From Anaerostipes sp. MSJ-23 (lineage in GTDB: Bacteria > Bacillota > Clostridia > Lachnospirales > Lachnospiraceae), in NCBI RefSeq assembly GCF_018918155.1, contig NZ_JAHLPY010000010.1:1-64000 (forward strand): a stretch of 64,000 nt of DNA, given 5' to 3'. The notes beneath the pieces are model-generated. The model saw only the letters and a program-made list of their open reading frames with translations, did no database searches and was not told the origin of the DNA. Positions 61,976 to 64,000 of this stretch are shown in pieces. Within the stretch, counting starts at the first letter, position 1. Every line of letters starts with the position of its first letter. A program made the position numbers and the translations under genes.

Positions 61976-62779
61976 CTATGAAATACTCTGAGCACGATAG
62001 CCTTCTGCAATAATATCCAGCTGTTTATTAAAGTGCTCGAGTTTTTCCATATCTCCTGTTTCGTATATTTTATAAAATTCATCCTGAATCTTTACAACTT
62101 CCCGTTTATTGGCAACTTTATAAAGATTTTGCATGGTATGAAGAATTTCTGACACAACGTTTGCTTTCTTTCGAAAAGAATTCTGTGCATCCATAATCTC
62201 ATCCCTCACTGCCGACATTTCTTGATCTAAAATATCAATTGCCTCTGAGGCTCCAAGCAATTTACTTGTTACATGTTCTGGAATATTTCCTTTATATTTA
62301 TATTGAAGAGAATGTTCTACGGTTGCCCAGAAATTCATCGCAAGCGTTCGAATCTGAATTTCAGCCTTCAAACGTTTTCTTCCATAAATCGTATTCACTT
62401 CATAATAAATAATCAGATGGTAACTTCGATAACCACTATCTTTGGATTTAGAAATATAATCCTTTCTGCTTTTAATTTTCATATCCGAGCGATTTTCAAT
62501 AATTTCAACAACCTTCTCTATATCTTCTACAAATTGACAGATCAGTCGTACACCTGCAATATCTTCCAATTCCTCTTCTATATCATTTACATTAATTTTT
62601 TTCCTCTGCATCTTATCAAGAATGCTTGAGATTGTCTTAACTCTTCCATCCACCTGTTCGATCGGCGAATATCTTCCTGCATTCCGATATTCCTGTATCA
62701 TATGATGGAATTTCAAAACAAGCTCATCTACCGCCAGTTCATATGGGCTTAGGATCTCTCTCCATAATTGTATTTCCAT
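61976..62779 (-). CDS. Small alarmone synthetase (RelQ/YjbM-like)
   Basis: A 267-residue synthetase-only protein, longer than typical RelQ (about 210). The synthetase core has RVKTISSILDKMQRK, ELEDIAGVRLICQFVED, SGYRSYHLIIYY and KAEIQIRTLAMNFWATVEH. There is no HD hydrolase or TGS/ACT part. A helical C-terminal region may mediate oligomerisation. The ATG at 62779 is chosen because GGGAGGG lies upstream; an in-frame ATG at 62800 lacks one. Confidence 0.92.
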   Translation of the reverse strand: MEIQLWREILSPYELAVDELVLKFHHMIQEYRNAGRYSPIEQVDGRVKTISSILDKMQRKKINVNDIEEELEDIAGVRLICQFVEDIEKVVEIIENRSDMKIKSRKDYISKSKDSGYRSYHLIIYYEVNTIYGRKRLKAEIQIRTLAMNFWATVEHSLQYKYKGNIPEHVTSKLLGASEAIDILDQEMSAVRDEIMDAQNSFRKKANVVSEILHTMQNLYKVANKREVVKIQDEFYKIYETGDMEKLEHFNKQLDIIAEGYRAQSIS

Positions 62780-62829
62780 GTATTCCCTCCCTGTAATCAT
62801 TTTGTTATTATAGCATATTTTTACACAGA

Positions 62830-62870
62830 AAAATAGCCAACTTTTTTAGATTTCGAAAGCTGACTATTTT
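62830..62870 (-). terminator. Terminator downstream of fabH
   Basis: AAAATAGTCAGCT and AGTTGGCTATTTT pair with a few wobbles on the minus strand and T-rich sequence follows, so fabH transcription ends here. The rest of 62780-62989 holds no gene and a -10-like TATAAT (62807-62812) for the downstream synthetase. Confidence 0.75.
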
Positions 62871-62989
62871 ATACCACACATGCCACTTTTTTCAAATGGC
62901 TGTAGCTTTTTTCATTTTCTTTTGTATTTCTATAATATACTCAGGCATATTCTTCGCAAGGAAGAAGTTTTTGTACTTTTAATCGTAAT

Positions 62990-63952
62990 TTACCATTCTA
63001 GATAAACAGATCCCCAAGTTAAACCACCGCCAAAACCACAAAGAACAATTTTATCTCCTGGATTTAACATTCCTTTCCGGTTCATTTCATCTAAAAGAAT
63101 TGGAACAGTTGCCGATGAAGTATTGGCGCAATGATCAAGATTGACTGGAAATTTATCCATTGGTTCTTTTAGACGTTTTGCAGCTGCTTCAATAATTCTT
63201 AAATTTGCTTGATGTAAAACAAAATAACGAATTTCTTCCTTATCAACTCCTGCTTTTTCCAGTACCTTTTTAACGCTCTTTGGTATCATGCGAACTGCAA
63301 ATTTAAATACTTCTGGTCCATCCATGGTTACCTGCTGCATTGGAGACTCATCCTTTACAAGGAAATTATTCAAATGACGTTCTTCACAAGTCAAAACACC
63401 ACCTTTGGCTCCATTAGATCCTGCATCAATATATACATTTCTTGTAGCATCTGCTTCCACAATTGCACATCCTGCCCCATCTCCAAACAATACACAGGTA
63501 CTTCGATCTTGCCAGTTCATAAGTTTTGACAATGTTTCTACTCCGATCACCAGCATTTTCTTTCCCATTCCGGCCTTTGCATATGCGCAGGCTGTCTGAA
63601 GAGCAAACAAAAAACCAGAACATGCTGCATTGATATCCATACATACCGCATGATCTGCACCAATTTCTTTTTGTACTTCACAGGCCGTACTTGGAGTCGC
63701 ATGGTCTGCCGATAGGGTAGCCACAAAAATATGATCCAACTCCTCTGGTTTGACATTGCTATCTTTTAAAGCTTTTTTTGCTGCCTTTGCTGCCATGGAA
63801 GAAGTTGTATCTTCTATCGAAATGTGTCTACTTTTAATACCGGTTCTTGATGAAATCCACTCATCACTCGTATCCATTATTTTTGCAAGATCATCGTTGG
63901 TCACTGATTTTTCTGGAAGAAAACTTCCTGTTCCTAATACTTTAATAGCCAT
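62990..63952 (-). CDS. fabH: Beta-ketoacyl-ACP synthase III
   Basis: A 320-residue enzyme starting fatty acid synthesis by condensing acetyl-CoA with malonyl-ACP. The catalytic triad is Cys111 (INAACSGFLFAL), His247 (FVLHQANLRII) and Asn277 (DHCANTSSATVP). Length is normal. It is followed by a terminator, so the other fab genes are not co-transcribed downstream; any linked genes lie beyond the right edge. Confidence 0.97.
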   Translation of the reverse strand: MAIKVLGTGSFLPEKSVTNDDLAKIMDTSDEWISSRTGIKSRHISIEDTTSSMAAKAAKKALKDSNVKPEELDHIFVATLSADHATPSTACEVQKEIGADHAVCMDINAACSGFLFALQTACAYAKAGMGKKMLVIGVETLSKLMNWQDRSTCVLFGDGAGCAIVEADATRNVYIDAGSNGAKGGVLTCEERHLNNFLVKDESPMQQVTMDGPEVFKFAVRMIPKSVKKVLEKAGVDKEEIRYFVLHQANLRIIEAAAKRLKEPMDKFPVNLDHCANTSSATVPILLDEMNRKGMLNPGDKIVLCGFGGGLTWGSVYLEW

Positions 63953-64000
63953 AGTTACTCCATTTATCCTGATGGTTTTCCCACAATTTACTTTGTCTTT

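Noticed and set aside
63405-63756. Reading frames on both strands inside fabH
   Set aside because: They overlap the catalytic core of fabH in other frames and have no start signals.
1-64000. CRISPR array, prophage or restriction/defence island
   Set aside because: No regularly spaced repeats, phage structural genes, integrase, methylase or Cas-like proteins were seen; the only mobile DNA is the IS3-like relic.

Overview
This window reads as chromosome from a low-GC, Gram-positive anaerobe of the class Clostridia. Lachnospiraceae is the likely family, judged from gene content, gene order and protein style (an inference; no 16S rRNA is present). It is mostly core chromosome: almost everything is on the minus strand in long, tightly packed operons. 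I saw no CRISPR array, no intact prophage and no complete insertion sequence. The few plus-strand genes are a LUD-domain protein (223-861), an acyl-CoA thioesterase (20032-20445) and a MATE exporter (29661-31025).

Layout, left to right. 1-3.0 kb: start of an unknown minus-strand gene, a LUD protein, a small membrane protein and an L,D-transpeptidase. 3.0-14.9 kb: one probable operon transcribed leftwards, pyrB-pyrI-rel-MBL hydrolase-hemZ-HD-GYP-hisS-flavin reductase-aspS-ACT protein-glyA, closed by a strong terminator. 14.9-23.3 kb: accessory or reshuffled DNA with a DUF2156 protein, a degenerate RlmH paralog, a membrane-anchored protein, a MATE pump, tRNA-Arg and tRNA-Leu, a wrecked purine permease, a thioesterase, a C-terminally truncated RlmH, a BFD-like Fe-S protein, an AI-2E-family permease, a probable 6S RNA and a DUF5662 protein. 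23.4-31.4 kb: glutamate synthase gltBD, a second MATE pump and an IS3-like remnant. 31.4-36.9 kb: a preQ1-riboswitch queuosine operon (queD-queE-folE-queC), a lone fructose PTS and a CcdA-like protein. 37-41.9 kb: an RsmH paralog, a T-box-controlled tryptophan-type ABC transporter and a SleB-like hydrolase. 41.9-46 kb: amino-sugar operon nanE-rpiR-nagB-nagA, then rnpB (RNase P RNA). 46-57 kb: the macromolecular-synthesis region (nucleoside kinase, nif3, trmK, rpoD, dnaG, dgt, a degenerate sigma-like protein, uppP, rpoZ, gmk, yicC). 57-64 kb: recU, two pseudouridine synthases, an SDR, a HAD phosphatase, an RsmF-like rRNA methyltransferase, a small alarmone synthetase and fabH.

The most interesting signal is a pair of RlmH-family proteins 4 kb apart with complementary defects. 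The one at 20431-20877 keeps the SAM-binding knot but lacks the conserved C-terminal tail. The one at 15781-16194 keeps the tail (ending in YHK) but has lost the SAM-binding glycines. RlmH is known to work as a dimer in which one subunit binds SAM and the other supplies the catalytic tail, so the two may form an obligate heterodimer. Second is a sigma-A-like protein (53374-54153) in the dnaG-rpoD operon that keeps parts resembling regions 1.1, 2.1-2.2 and 3 but has lost the promoter-melting aromatics and all of region 4.

Regulation visible in the sequence includes a Trp-specifier T-box, a preQ1-I riboswitch with terminator, a probable 6S RNA with a near-consensus promoter, four 10-bp-phased repeats over the fruA promoter, a GAAAG/CTTTC dyad upstream of nanE, and a dyad overlapping the pyrB -35 box. 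All assignments are from reading the sequence; no database search was possible.
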